Source: Haliscomenobacter sp040403615 (GTDB taxonomy: Bacteria; Bacteroidota; Bacteroidia; Chitinophagales; Saprospiraceae). From it: DNA of 64,000 nucleotides. Shown here piece after piece: positions 8,060 to 17,187 of this stretch (the first letter of the stretch is position 1; every line of letters starts with the position of its first letter). The notes beneath the pieces are model-generated. The model searched no databases, was not told the origin of the DNA, and was given only the letters and a program-made list of their open reading frames with translations. Position numbers and translations under genes: made by a program. The stretch lies in contig NZ_JBBAKG010000024.1 of NCBI RefSeq assembly GCF_040403615.1, positions 1 through 64,000 of the forward strand, in the 5' to 3' direction.

Positions 8060-11000
8060 ATGTTTGGTACTATTGGAAAAGCACTAACCAAGATCCTCGG
8101 CGGCACCAAGCACGAGCGAGACGTAAAGGGTCTTTCACCAGTTGTGGACGAAATCAACCGCATTGGTGAAGAACTTCGCGAATTCAGCAACGATGAGCTG
8201 CGGAATAAAACCCTGGAATTTCGGGAATTCATTGCCCAGCAATTGTCTGCAATCGATGAAGAAATCGAAGAACTCCACGTTAAAGCCGCTCAGGAAGAAG
8301 ATCTTATCAAAAAAGAGCAATTCTTTAATGAGATTGACGAAGCACTGAAAGACCGCGATAAGCAGCTCGAATTAGCCCTCAAAGAAATTCTTCCCGAGGC
8401 TTTTGCCGTTTGTCGGGAAGCAGCACGTCGTTTCAAGGAAAATCCAACCCTGGAAGTAACAGCTACAGATCACGACCGCAACCTGGCCGCCAAAAATAAA
8501 CGCTACATCACCATTAATGGCGACAAAGCCATCTGGAAAAACCAGTGGACTGCCGCTGGAGGCGAGATCACCTGGGACATGGTACACTACGATGTACAGC
8601 TCATTGGTGGTATGGTACTCCACGACGGAAAGATCGCCGAAATGGCTACAGGGGAAGGTAAAACCCTGGTGGCAACTTTGCCTGCTTACCTCAATGGTGT
8701 CGGCGGTCAAGGGGTACACATCGTCACCGTCAACGATTACCTGGCTCGACGGGACTCAGAATGGGTTGGCCCACTTTACGAATTCCTTTTTCTTACTGTA
8801 GATTGTATTGACAAGTACCAACCACATTCAGAAGAGCGCATCGCCGCTTATGAATGCGACATCACGTTTGGTACCAACAACGAATTTGGTTTCGACTACT
8901 TGCGCGACAACATGGTGCGTTCCGTAGAAGAAAAAGTGCAAGGCAAACACCATTACGCCATTGTGGATGAGGTGGACTCCGTATTGATCGATGATGCGCG
9001 TACGCCTTTGATCATTTCCGGGCCAGTGGGTTACACCACCGAAGACCAGGATTATGTAGACCTCAAGCCTGCCGTAGAGCGCCTCATCAACATGCAGCGC
9101 AAACTGGCTACTGAGTATTTGGCGCAAGCCCGCAAGCTGTACAACGAAGGGAAAATCGGCGTTGATGAAAGCCAATCGGGTATGTCGCTGTTGCGCTCCT
9201 ACCGTGCATTGCCCAAGTCTCGCCCTTTGATAAAATTCTTGGGCGAAGAGGGGGTGAAGGTACACTTGCAAAGAACCGAAAACCACTACATGCAGGAGCA
9301 ATCCAAGCACATGCACCTGGTGGATGCGGAGTTGTACTTTACCATCGATGAAAAAAACCGCCAGGTAGAACTCTCCGATAAAGGGGTAGAATACCTGACC
9401 CAGGGTAGCTCTGATCCTGATTTTTATATTTTGCCCGATTTGGCCACCGAGTTGATGGAAATTGACCAGGATGCTAATTTGACCAAAGAGGAAAAAATCG
9501 ATGCCAAGACCAAGCTGTCTCAGGATTTTGCCCTCAAGTCACGCCGTTTGCACGCCATCAACCAATTGCTCAAAGCTTACACCATCTTCGAAATTGACGA
9601 AGATTATGTAGTGATGGACGGTGAAGTGAAAATCGTAGACGAGCAAACGGGGCGTATGATGGAAGGCCGCCGCTACTCGGATGGACTACACCAAGCCTTG
9701 GAAGCCAAGGAAAACGTAAAGGTGGGCGAAATCACCCAAACTTACGCCACGGTTACGCTTCAGAACTTCTTCCGGATGTACCACAAACTGTCGGGTATGA
9801 CGGGTACTGCCGAAACCGAAGCCAAAGAATTGTGGGACATCTACAAACTCGACGTAGTGGTTATCCCCACCAACCGCCCCATGACCCGTAAGGACATGGA
9901 CGATTTGGTGTTCAAAACGTCCAAAGAAAAATACGACGCGGTCATCGATGAAATTGTCAGCCTCAGCAACGCAGGGCGGCCCATTCTGGTGGGCACCACT
10001 TCGGTCGACATTTCTGAAAAACTAAGCCGCTTGTTGCGAATGCGCAACATCGACCACAACGTACTCAACGCAAAACAGCACCAACGCGAAGCCGAAATCG
10101 TAGCCGAAGCAGGCCGTCCAGGTAAAGTGACCATTGCCACCAACATGGCTGGTCGGGGTACGGACATCAAGATTTCTGCCCAAGTGAAAGAAGCAGGTGG
10201 TTTGGCCATCATCGGTACCGAGCGCCACGAATCGCGCCGGGTCGACCGCCAGTTGCGGGGTCGTGCTGGTCGCCAGGGTGATCCGGGTACTTCTCAGTTT
10301 TACGTATCCCTGGAAGACAGCTTAATGCGCTTGTTTCAATCCGAACGTATTGCCGGATTGATGGACCGCATGGGACACAAGGAAGGAGACGTGATCCAGC
10401 ACAGCATGGTCACCAAATCCATCGAGCGGGCGCAGAAAAAAGTAGAAGAAAACAACTTCGGTATCCGCAAGCGCTTGTTGGAGTACGATGACGTCATGAA
10501 CGTTCAACGGGAAAGCATCTACAAAAAACGCGACAACGCCCTTTATGGCGAGCGCCTTTCTGTAGACCTCTATACCAGCTTTGAATCGATGGTGGAAAAC
10601 CTGGTCATGCTGCATCGTCAGGCTGGAAACTTTGATACTTTCCGCCGTGAATCGATTAGTATGCTGGGCCTCGATCCTGAATTCGAAGCCAAGTTTTTCA
10701 TGGATTCTCCTCTGCAAGAGGTTGTTGCAGCTTACTTCCAGCAATTCAATACATTCTACCAGCGCAAATCGGAGCACATCATCGAATTGTTGTTGCCCCA
10801 AATCCAGGATGTGTACAACAACCAGGGGCATATTTACAAGCGGATTGTGATTCCGTTTACGGATGGCAGTTCGCACCCTTACTCCGTAACGGCAGACCTG
10901 GAGGATGCAGTAAAATCCAAAGGTAAAACCATAGTTCGGGACATCGAGCGCACTGTAACCCTTGCCATCATCGATGAAAAGTGGAAGGAACACCTGCGCA

Positions 11001-11386
11001 ACATGGACGAACTCAAGGATTCGGTGCAAGCCGTAACCTTTGCCCAAAAAGATCCCTTGGTTGAATACAAAATCAAAGGCTACGATTTGTTCCAGGACAT
11101 GTTTATGGAGGTAAACCAATTGGTGACCAGTTACTTGTCAAAAGGCACCCTGGTTTTCTCGGATGGAACCACCCTGGAGCAAGCCCGTGAGCAACGCGCT
11201 CAGGAAGTCTCTCGTACTCAAACCAACCGGAATGAAAAAGAAGATCCTCGCCGCCGCGCTATGGCTGAAGCCAGCAGTGCTCCGAAGGAAAAGGTATCAC
11301 CCATCCGCAAGGATCCTAAAATTGGGCGCAATGACCCCTGTCCTTGTGGCAGTGGCAAGAAATACAAACAATGTCACGGAAAGTAA
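8060..11386 (+). CDS. secA: Protein translocase ATPase SecA
   Basis: 1108 residues. SecA is the motor that drives unfolded preproteins through SecYEG. It is longer than the roughly 900-residue proteobacterial form, as is usual in Bacteroidota. Visible motifs are Walker A ATGEGKT at about 196-202, IVTVNDYLARRD, DEVDSVLIDDARTPLI near 303, the second helicase half with TNMAGRGTDI, and RQLRGRAGRQGDPG. The C-terminus is a zinc-binding SEC-C tail, GRNDPCPCGSGKKYKQCHG, which contacts SecB or ribosomes in other species. A TAnnTTTG box sits upstream and a large palindrome follows the stop. Confidence 0.98.
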   Translation: MFGTIGKALTKILGGTKHERDVKGLSPVVDEINRIGEELREFSNDELRNKTLEFREFIAQQLSAIDEEIEELHVKAAQEEDLIKKEQFFNEIDEALKDRDKQLELALKEILPEAFAVCREAARRFKENPTLEVTATDHDRNLAAKNKRYITINGDKAIWKNQWTAAGGEITWDMVHYDVQLIGGMVLHDGKIAEMATGEGKTLVATLPAYLNGVGGQGVHIVTVNDYLARRDSEWVGPLYEFLFLTVDCIDKYQPHSEERIAAYECDITFGTNNEFGFDYLRDNMVRSVEEKVQGKHHYAIVDEVDSVLIDDARTPLIISGPVGYTTEDQDYVDLKPAVERLINMQRKLATEYLAQARKLYNEGKIGVDESQSGMSLLRSYRALPKSRPLIKFLGEEGVKVHLQRTENHYMQEQSKHMHLVDAELYFTIDEKNRQVELSDKGVEYLTQGSSDPDFYILPDLATELMEIDQDANLTKEEKIDAKTKLSQDFALKSRRLHAINQLLKAYTIFEIDEDYVVMDGEVKIVDEQTGRMMEGRRYSDGLHQALEAKENVKVGEITQTYATVTLQNFFRMYHKLSGMTGTAETEAKELWDIYKLDVVVIPTNRPMTRKDMDDLVFKTSKEKYDAVIDEIVSLSNAGRPILVGTTSVDISEKLSRLLRMRNIDHNVLNAKQHQREAEIVAEAGRPGKVTIATNMAGRGTDIKISAQVKEAGGLAIIGTERHESRRVDRQLRGRAGRQGDPGTSQFYVSLEDSLMRLFQSERIAGLMDRMGHKEGDVIQHSMVTKSIERAQKKVEENNFGIRKRLLEYDDVMNVQRESIYKKRDNALYGERLSVDLYTSFESMVENLVMLHRQAGNFDTFRRESISMLGLDPEFEAKFFMDSPLQEVVAAYFQQFNTFYQRKSEHIIELLLPQIQDVYNNQGHIYKRIVIPFTDGSSHPYSVTADLEDAVKSKGKTIVRDIERTVTLAIIDEKWKEHLRNMDELKDSVQAVTFAQKDPLVEYKIKGYDLFQDMFMEVNQLVTSYLSKGTLVFSDGTTLEQAREQRAQEVSRTQTNRNEKEDPRRRAMAEASSAPKEKVSPIRKDPKIGRNDPCPCGSGKKYKQCHGK

Positions 11387-11394
11387 GCAGTTGT

Positions 11395-11466
11395 GAGTTA
11401 TGAGTTATGAATGATGAGTTATGAGCTGGAAACAACTCATAACTCATAACTCATCATTCATAACTC
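11395..11466. repeat. Palindrome made of GAGTTAT(G) units between secA and lon
   Basis: A perfect 24-bp inverted repeat (11402-11425 with 11443-11466) has a 17-nt loop. Each arm is built from short units (GAGTTAT, GAATGAT), with another unit in front and further degenerate copies up to about 11490. It fills nearly all of the 111-bp secA-lon spacer. It could act as a terminator for secA or as an RNA-processing hairpin. No U-run follows. Confidence 0.85.
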
Positions 11467-11497
11467 TTAGCTCCTGGCTCATAACTCAAAACAATTT

Positions 11498-13900
11498 ATG
11501 TTCGACGCGCTTTTGGTAAATAGAGAACTAGACGACGACAGTGATTTCCTCCCCATGCTTTCCATGGACGAGGGCCAGGATACCATCGCCGACGATCAAT
11601 ATCCTGGCTTTTTGCCGATATTGGCACTTAAGAATACTGTACTTTTTCCCGGAGTAGTCATTCCTATAACGGTAGGACGCGATAAATCGATTCGAGCCAT
11701 CAACGAGGCTTATGAATCCGCCAAATTGATTGGAGTATTGTCACAACGCGACGTCAAGGTGGAAAACCCTGGGGCCGAAGACCTCTATCAAATCGGAACA
11801 GTTGCGCAAATCATCAAAATTTTGCGCATGCCCGACGGCACCACCACGGCTATTTTGCGCGGGCAAAAGCGTTTTGAGTTGGGAGACATGCTCCGCGAAT
11901 CCCCCTTCATGGAGGGTTCTATTCGGATATTGCCCCATCCAGAAGACATCGATACACTTGAATTCGAAGCGCAAATTTCCACCATCATGGATTTGTCGCA
12001 CCGGATTGTAGAGCTTTCTCCCAATATTCCACAAGAGGCCATCGCCATGTTGCGCAGCATTCAGGACAATTCCTTTTTGCTGAATTTTATCTCTTCCAAC
12101 ATGAATTCCAAGGTTGAGGTAAAGCAACAAATTTTGGAATACAACGACTTGAGCCAAAAGGCATCCCTGGTCATCCATGAAATGGGTACCCAACTGCAAT
12201 TGTTGGAACTGAAAGATAAAATTGAAACGAGGGTACGTGGTGATCTAGAAAAACAACAGCGGGATTATTTCCTGAGCCAACAGCTCAAGACCATCCAGGA
12301 AGAATTGGGTCAAAATCCGCAGGAAGAAGACGTAAATTCTTTGGAGGCCAAGGGGAAAGCCAAGCAGTGGTCAGAATCTGCCGCAAAACATTTCGAGAAG
12401 GAACTGACCAAACTCCGCAGGATGAATCCACAGGTGGCCGAATACTCGATCCAGTTGAACTACCTGGAATTGATGATCGATCTGCCTTGGCAACAATATT
12501 CTGAAGACAATTTTAACCTCAAACGGGTCAAAAAGGTACTGGATCACGATCACTTTGGCCTCGAAAAAGTTAAAGAACGGATCCTGGAACACCTGGCGGT
12601 ACTCAAGCTCAAAGGCGATATGAAGGCGCCCATCTTGTGTCTGGTAGGCCCTCCGGGAGTCGGTAAAACCTCTTTGGGCAGGTCAATTGCTACGGCTCTG
12701 GATCGGGAATTTGTCCAAATGTCTTTGGGTGGCTTGCACGATGAAAGTGAAGTTCGCGGACACCGCAAAACCTACATTGGCGCACTCCCTGGTCGCATTA
12801 TCCAATCGATGAAAAAAGCTGGCAGCGGCAATCCAGTATTTTTGCTTGACGAAATCGATAAGGTTGGCCGCGATTTTCGGGGCGACCCCAGCTCTGCGTT
12901 GTTGGAGGTGTTGGATCCATCCCAAAACGACCATTTTCACGACAATTACCTGGAGGTGGATTATGATTTGAGCAAAGTATTGTTCATCGCTACGGCCAAT
13001 GGTTTGAGTACCATTCAGCCACCACTGCTCGATCGGATGGAAATCATTGAAATCAGTGGTTATTCCATGGAAGAAAAAGTGGAAATTGCCAAGCGCCACC
13101 TCATCCCAGAGCAACTGAAAGAGCACGGTCTCAAGGCCAGTCAGGTGAAATTTGGCAAAAAAGCCTTGAAGAAAATTGTGCAGGAATACACCCGCGAATC
13201 GGGCGTTCGCTCGCTCAATCGCCAAATTGCCGCGATAATGCGCCACGTTGCCAAGGAGGTCGCGATGGATGAAACTTCCAATCCCAATATCGACGAAACG
13301 GAAGTAGCCAGCATCCTGGGCATCAAGCCTTATACATCAGAGTTGTACAAAGAAGTTCCTTCTCCTGGTGTAGCAGTTGGTCTGGCCTGGACTCAAATGG
13401 GTGGCGAAATTCTTTTTGTGGAATCCAGCGTAAGCAAAGGCACTGGTCGCATGATTCTGACCGGAAACCTCGGAGAGGTGATGAAAGAATCGGCAACTAC
13501 GGCCATGAGTTTCATCAAAGCCCACGCCGAAGAACTGGGCGTGGATACCGAAAAAATTGAAAAAAGCGACGTACACGTCCACATCCCCGAAGGCGCTATC
13601 CCCAAAGATGGCCCATCAGCAGGAGTGACCATGCTTACGGCACTCGCTTCCATCTTTACGGGCAAACCCGTTAAGCCATTTTTGGCCATGACTGGCGAAA
13701 TCACGCTGCGAGGAAAGGTTTTGCCGGTAGGCGGAATCAAGGAAAAAATCCTGGCGGCCAAACGGGCAGGCATGAAAGAAATCATCCTATGCAAAGAAAA
13801 CCGTCGCCATGTGGAAGACATCAACACCGATTACATCAGTGGTTTGAAATTCCACTATGTCGGGAATATGCAGGAAGTATTGGCGCAGGCAATTGCCTAA
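11498..13900 (+). CDS. lon: ATP-dependent protease Lon
   Basis: 800 residues, full length, cytoplasmic. It degrades misfolded and regulatory proteins. The N-terminal substrate-binding domain starts with FLPILALKNTVLFPG. The AAA+ domain has Walker A GPPGVGKTS near 384 and Walker B VFLLDEIDKVG. The C-terminal protease domain holds the catalytic dyad: Ser in DGPSAGVTM (about 707) and Lys in GGIKEKILAAKRAG (about 748). The first 28 residues are acidic (DDDSDFLPMLSMDEGQD), as in many Bacteroidota Lon proteins. A strong terminator follows. Confidence 0.97.
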   Translation: MFDALLVNRELDDDSDFLPMLSMDEGQDTIADDQYPGFLPILALKNTVLFPGVVIPITVGRDKSIRAINEAYESAKLIGVLSQRDVKVENPGAEDLYQIGTVAQIIKILRMPDGTTTAILRGQKRFELGDMLRESPFMEGSIRILPHPEDIDTLEFEAQISTIMDLSHRIVELSPNIPQEAIAMLRSIQDNSFLLNFISSNMNSKVEVKQQILEYNDLSQKASLVIHEMGTQLQLLELKDKIETRVRGDLEKQQRDYFLSQQLKTIQEELGQNPQEEDVNSLEAKGKAKQWSESAAKHFEKELTKLRRMNPQVAEYSIQLNYLELMIDLPWQQYSEDNFNLKRVKKVLDHDHFGLEKVKERILEHLAVLKLKGDMKAPILCLVGPPGVGKTSLGRSIATALDREFVQMSLGGLHDESEVRGHRKTYIGALPGRIIQSMKKAGSGNPVFLLDEIDKVGRDFRGDPSSALLEVLDPSQNDHFHDNYLEVDYDLSKVLFIATANGLSTIQPPLLDRMEIIEISGYSMEEKVEIAKRHLIPEQLKEHGLKASQVKFGKKALKKIVQEYTRESGVRSLNRQIAAIMRHVAKEVAMDETSNPNIDETEVASILGIKPYTSELYKEVPSPGVAVGLAWTQMGGEILFVESSVSKGTGRMILTGNLGEVMKESATTAMSFIKAHAEELGVDTEKIEKSDVHVHIPEGAIPKDGPSAGVTMLTALASIFTGKPVKPFLAMTGEITLRGKVLPVGGIKEKILAAKRAGMKEIILCKENRRHVEDINTDYISGLKFHYVGNMQEVLAQAIA

Positions 13901-13933
13901 GCATTAACTTCAATTAGTGAATACATTAACGCT

Positions 13934-13975
13934 TCGGCTCAGTGCATTTTTGTTGCACTGAGCCGATTTTTTTTT
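13934..13975 (+). terminator. Rho-independent terminator of lon
   Basis: Perfect 13-bp stem TCGGCTCAGTGCA/TGCACTGAGCCGA (13934-13946 with 13954-13966) with a T-rich loop, followed directly by a run of nine T residues. It starts 34 nt past the lon stop codon. Confidence 0.92.
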
Positions 13976-14109
13976 CAAATGATAGTTTGTACAGCGCAAT
14001 TTTAGACTTGGCAATTCAGATGACAAATGCAGGTTTCTTAATTTACTTTTCACAACCATTTCTGCTTTCCACAGTTGAACTTTTAACAATTTACCAAAAC
14101 CAAACCATT

Positions 14110-17082
14110 ATGAATCAAGTTGTCCACATTTCCCCACGTGGCTGGCGAGCCTTCAGCCGCAGCCTTTTTCTTCTCTTGTTAAGTTTTACTTTTTTTTCGG
14201 TATTGCAGGCACAAAGCTCTTGCCTGGCCAATTTTGGCCGTTTGGGCAATCTTAAAGTGTGCCAAACCACAACCACTGCCAGCATTCAGGCTGACGAGGT
14301 TGCGGCGCCAGTAGTTCCTGCTGGCTACAGTGTATTGTATGTACTGACCAAAGGCGATAGCCTGAAGATCCAAAGAGTAAGCCGATTCCCCTTCTTCAAA
14401 GTACAACCGAACGACCTCTACACGATCCACACCCTGGTGTACAATCCTACAACGCTGGATCTGAGCATCGTGAAGCCAGGTATTACTACCGGTTTTGATG
14501 TCAACAAATTACTGATTCAAGGTGGCGGCAAAATTTGTGCAGCCCTGGACGTAGCCGGAGCAAAATTCAGCTTTGGTGCTTGTACCGATCCATGCTTTGC
14601 TAAAGCAGGAACTTTGCGCGCTGAAACCAAAGCTTGCCTGGATGGAGACACCGTACGTTTGCGTGCCTCTATAGCCACTGCTCCAATTGTACCCGATAGC
14701 TTCCAGGTAGCCTATGTTCTGACGCGCAGTGATAGTCTGGTGATCATCAATGCAGGTGCCAAGCCTGAATTTGTGGTCAACAGAGTTGGCAAATACACGA
14801 TCCACACCCTGGTTTACAATCCTAAAAGCCTGAATTTGGCGATTGTAAGACTTGGTGTTACCACCGGTTTTGATGTCAACAAATTGCTGGTACAAGGTGG
14901 CGGCAGCATTTGCGCAGCGCTGGACGTAGCAGGTGCAAAGTTTGATGTCACTGCTTGCCCTTGTGTTGCATCAACCGGAACACTGCGTGCGGTTAGTGGT
15001 GCTTGTTTGCAAGACGGCAAAGCGCGTTTGCAGGCCATCCAGACTTCTCGTCCAAATGTACCAAATGGTTACAAATTGGCTTATGTACTGACCCGCAGCG
15101 ACAGTCTGGTGATCATTGGCACCAGTGCAACTCCTGAGTTTACGGTGACCCGCGCAGCTCGTTACACGATCCACACTTTGGTATACAATCCGGCTACCCT
15201 GAATTTGGGCATTGTGAGACCAGGTGTTACTACCGGTTTTGACGTCAACAAATTATTGATTCAAGGTGGTGGCAAAATTTGCGCCGTGCTGGATGTAGCA
15301 GGTGCCAAATTTGATATCTCTGCAACGCCTTGTTGCTCTGCCAAAGCAGGAACTTTGCGCGCTGATTCCAAGGTTTGTCTGGAAGGAGACACCGTGCGTT
15401 TGCGCGCCACTGTTGCTACTGCTCCCTTTATCCCGGATAGCTTCCAGGTAGCCTACGTGTTGACCCGCGGTGATAGTCTGGTGATCATCAATGCAGGTGC
15501 CAAGCCTGAATTTGTGGTCAACAGAGTTGGCAAATACACGATCCACACCCTGGTTTACAATCCTAAAAGCCTGAATTTGGCGATTGTAAGACTTGGTGTT
15601 ACCACCGGTTTTGATGTCAACAAATTGCTGGTACAAGGTGGCGGCAGCATTTGCGCAGCGCTGGACGTAGCAGGTGCAAAGTTTGATGTCACTGCTTGCC
15701 CTTGTGTTGCATCAACCGGAACACTGCGTGCGGTTAGTGGTGCTTGTTTGCAAGACGGCAAAGCGCGTTTGCAGGCCATCCAGACTTCTCGTCCAAATGT
15801 ACCAAATGGTTACAAATTGGCTTATGTACTGACCCGCAGCGACAGTCTGGTGATCATTGGCACCAGTGCAACTCCTGAGTTTACGGTGACCCGCGCAGCT
15901 CGTTACACGATCCACACTTTGGTATACAATCCGGCTACTCTGAATTTGGGCATTGTGAGACCAGGCATAACTACAGGTTTTGACGTCAACAAATTATTGA
16001 TTCAAGGTGGTGGCAAAATTTGCGCTGTGCTGGATGTAGCCGGTGCCAAATTTGATGTCTCTGCAGTTGCATGCTGTACGGCCAAAGCAGGTACTTTGCG
16101 TGCCTTTGGATCTGCTTGTTTGACCAATGGGAGTGCTACGTTGAGTGCGGCTATCAGTCAGTTGCCTACAATTCCTGCGGGTTATCGCTTGCTGTATGTC
16201 CTGACTTCTGGTGACAAACTGGTGATCGAGCAGGTCAATAACTTGCCGGTATTTATTGTTAAAAAGACGGGTAAATTTACCATCCATACTTTGGTGTACA
16301 ATCCAACAACCTTGGATTTGGGCATTGTCAAATTTGGTCAGACTACGGGTGTTGATGTCAATGGCTTGTTGGTTCAAGGCGGCGGCAAAATCTGTGCTGC
16401 ACTGGATGTCGCTGGTGCACCATTCAACGTAGTGGAGTGTGCTTGTACGGTGAGTGTAGGTCGCATTGCGCCACAACCCATCAATTGCTACAACGGATTG
16501 CGTGCAGTTCGCCTCAAAGCCAGCATCCTGCACCAGCCAAGCGGCCCTAGCGGATACCGTTCCATCTGGGTTTTGACTGAAGGCGAAAGCTTAGTCATTC
16601 AGGCGGTAAATACACACTCTCCGGAGTTCTATGTAAGTCGTACTGGAAAATTCCGCATCCACACTTTGATTTACAACCCTGCAACCCTTGACTTGAGCAT
16701 TGTCAAGTTGGGCAAAACCACTGGTTTTGATGTCAATGGTTTGCTGGTACAAGGTGGCGGCAGCATTTGTGCGGGATTGGATGTGGCAGGCGCTGCGTTT
16801 GAAATCAAGCGTTGCAATAGTGTCACCTTTGGCGAGTTGCAGGGTTCGAACTTGTTTCCCAACCCCGCTCAAAATGCATTGAATGTGCAATTGAGCAACA
16901 AGAACGGAGCTGTTTCGGTAGAAATCGTTGACCTGAACGGTAAACTGATGCAACGCCATGCGTTTGAATCAGGCATTACTCAAGCGGAACTCGACGTAAC
17001 CAACCTTTCTGCTGGTATGTACTTCGTACGCATCAATGCGGAAGGACAGGCTGGAGAAATGCTGAAATTTACAAAGCAGTAA
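14110..17082 (+). CDS. Secreted seven-repeat protein with T9SS sorting domain
   Basis: 990 residues from the ATG at 14110; upstream extension to 13942 would cross the lon terminator and precede the signal peptide (FLLLLSFTFFSVLQAQ). Seven tandem modules of about 123 residues follow, starting near residues 38, 162, 285, 409, 532, 656 and 779. Each has GTLRA, then YVLT.GDSLVI, then TIHTLVYNP, then TTGFDVN.LL, then QGGG.ICAALDVAGA. Cysteines at each boundary suggest disulfides. The last roughly 85 residues are a type A T9SS domain (SNLFPNPAQNALNVQL ... SAGMYFVRI). The protein should cross the outer membrane and be attached to the surface or released. Modules 2-3 and 4-5 are nearly identical in DNA. 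Adhesion is a guess. Confidence 0.9.
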   Translation: MNQVVHISPRGWRAFSRSLFLLLLSFTFFSVLQAQSSCLANFGRLGNLKVCQTTTTASIQADEVAAPVVPAGYSVLYVLTKGDSLKIQRVSRFPFFKVQPNDLYTIHTLVYNPTTLDLSIVKPGITTGFDVNKLLIQGGGKICAALDVAGAKFSFGACTDPCFAKAGTLRAETKACLDGDTVRLRASIATAPIVPDSFQVAYVLTRSDSLVIINAGAKPEFVVNRVGKYTIHTLVYNPKSLNLAIVRLGVTTGFDVNKLLVQGGGSICAALDVAGAKFDVTACPCVASTGTLRAVSGACLQDGKARLQAIQTSRPNVPNGYKLAYVLTRSDSLVIIGTSATPEFTVTRAARYTIHTLVYNPATLNLGIVRPGVTTGFDVNKLLIQGGGKICAVLDVAGAKFDISATPCCSAKAGTLRADSKVCLEGDTVRLRATVATAPFIPDSFQVAYVLTRGDSLVIINAGAKPEFVVNRVGKYTIHTLVYNPKSLNLAIVRLGVTTGFDVNKLLVQGGGSICAALDVAGAKFDVTACPCVASTGTLRAVSGACLQDGKARLQAIQTSRPNVPNGYKLAYVLTRSDSLVIIGTSATPEFTVTRAARYTIHTLVYNPATLNLGIVRPGITTGFDVNKLLIQGGGKICAVLDVAGAKFDVSAVACCTAKAGTLRAFGSACLTNGSATLSAAISQLPTIPAGYRLLYVLTSGDKLVIEQVNNLPVFIVKKTGKFTIHTLVYNPTTLDLGIVKFGQTTGVDVNGLLVQGGGKICAALDVAGAPFNVVECACTVSVGRIAPQPINCYNGLRAVRLKASILHQPSGPSGYRSIWVLTEGESLVIQAVNTHSPEFYVSRTGKFRIHTLIYNPATLDLSIVKLGKTTGFDVNGLLVQGGGSICAGLDVAGAAFEIKRCNSVTFGELQGSNLFPNPAQNALNVQLSNKNGAVSVEIVDLNGKLMQRHAFESGITQAELDVTNLSAGMYFVRINAEGQAGEMLKFTKQ
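14730..15197 (+). repeat. Direct repeat copy 1 (468 bp) inside the T9SS repeat gene
   Basis: Read base by base, 14730-15197 is identical to 15471-15938, with an offset of 741 bp (247 codons, two protein modules). The first difference at the right end is C at 15198 versus T at 15939. The other module pairs differ freely at the DNA level. Confidence 0.93.
15471..15938 (+). repeat. Direct repeat copy 2 (468 bp) inside the T9SS repeat gene
   Basis: Second identical copy of 14730-15197. Perfect identity including third codon positions implies a recent duplication or gene conversion, or an assembly artefact. Confidence 0.93.
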
Positions 17083-17118
17083 CGATGTAGCTTAAATCTT
17101 GGAAAAGATAAATATTGT

Positions 17119-17160
17119 AGCGGGATTTGTGGCATTGTCACAAATCCCGCTGCTTTTTTT
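17119..17160 (+). terminator. Rho-independent terminator of the T9SS repeat gene
   Basis: Perfect 13-bp stem AGCGGGATTTGTG/CACAAATCCCGCT (17119-17131 with 17139-17151), a 7-nt loop, then GC and seven T residues. It lies between this gene and the convergent thiL. Confidence 0.92.
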
Positions 17161-17187
17161 GAGTAAAGTCACACTTCTGAACATTTT

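Noticed and set aside
13942..14109. Upstream extension of the T9SS repeat gene
   Set aside because: It begins inside the lon terminator and would put 56 residues before the signal peptide.
14110..17082. Regularly spaced repeats suggesting a CRISPR-like array
   Set aside because: Units are about 370 bp, in frame and encode protein modules; no short repeat-spacer structure exists.
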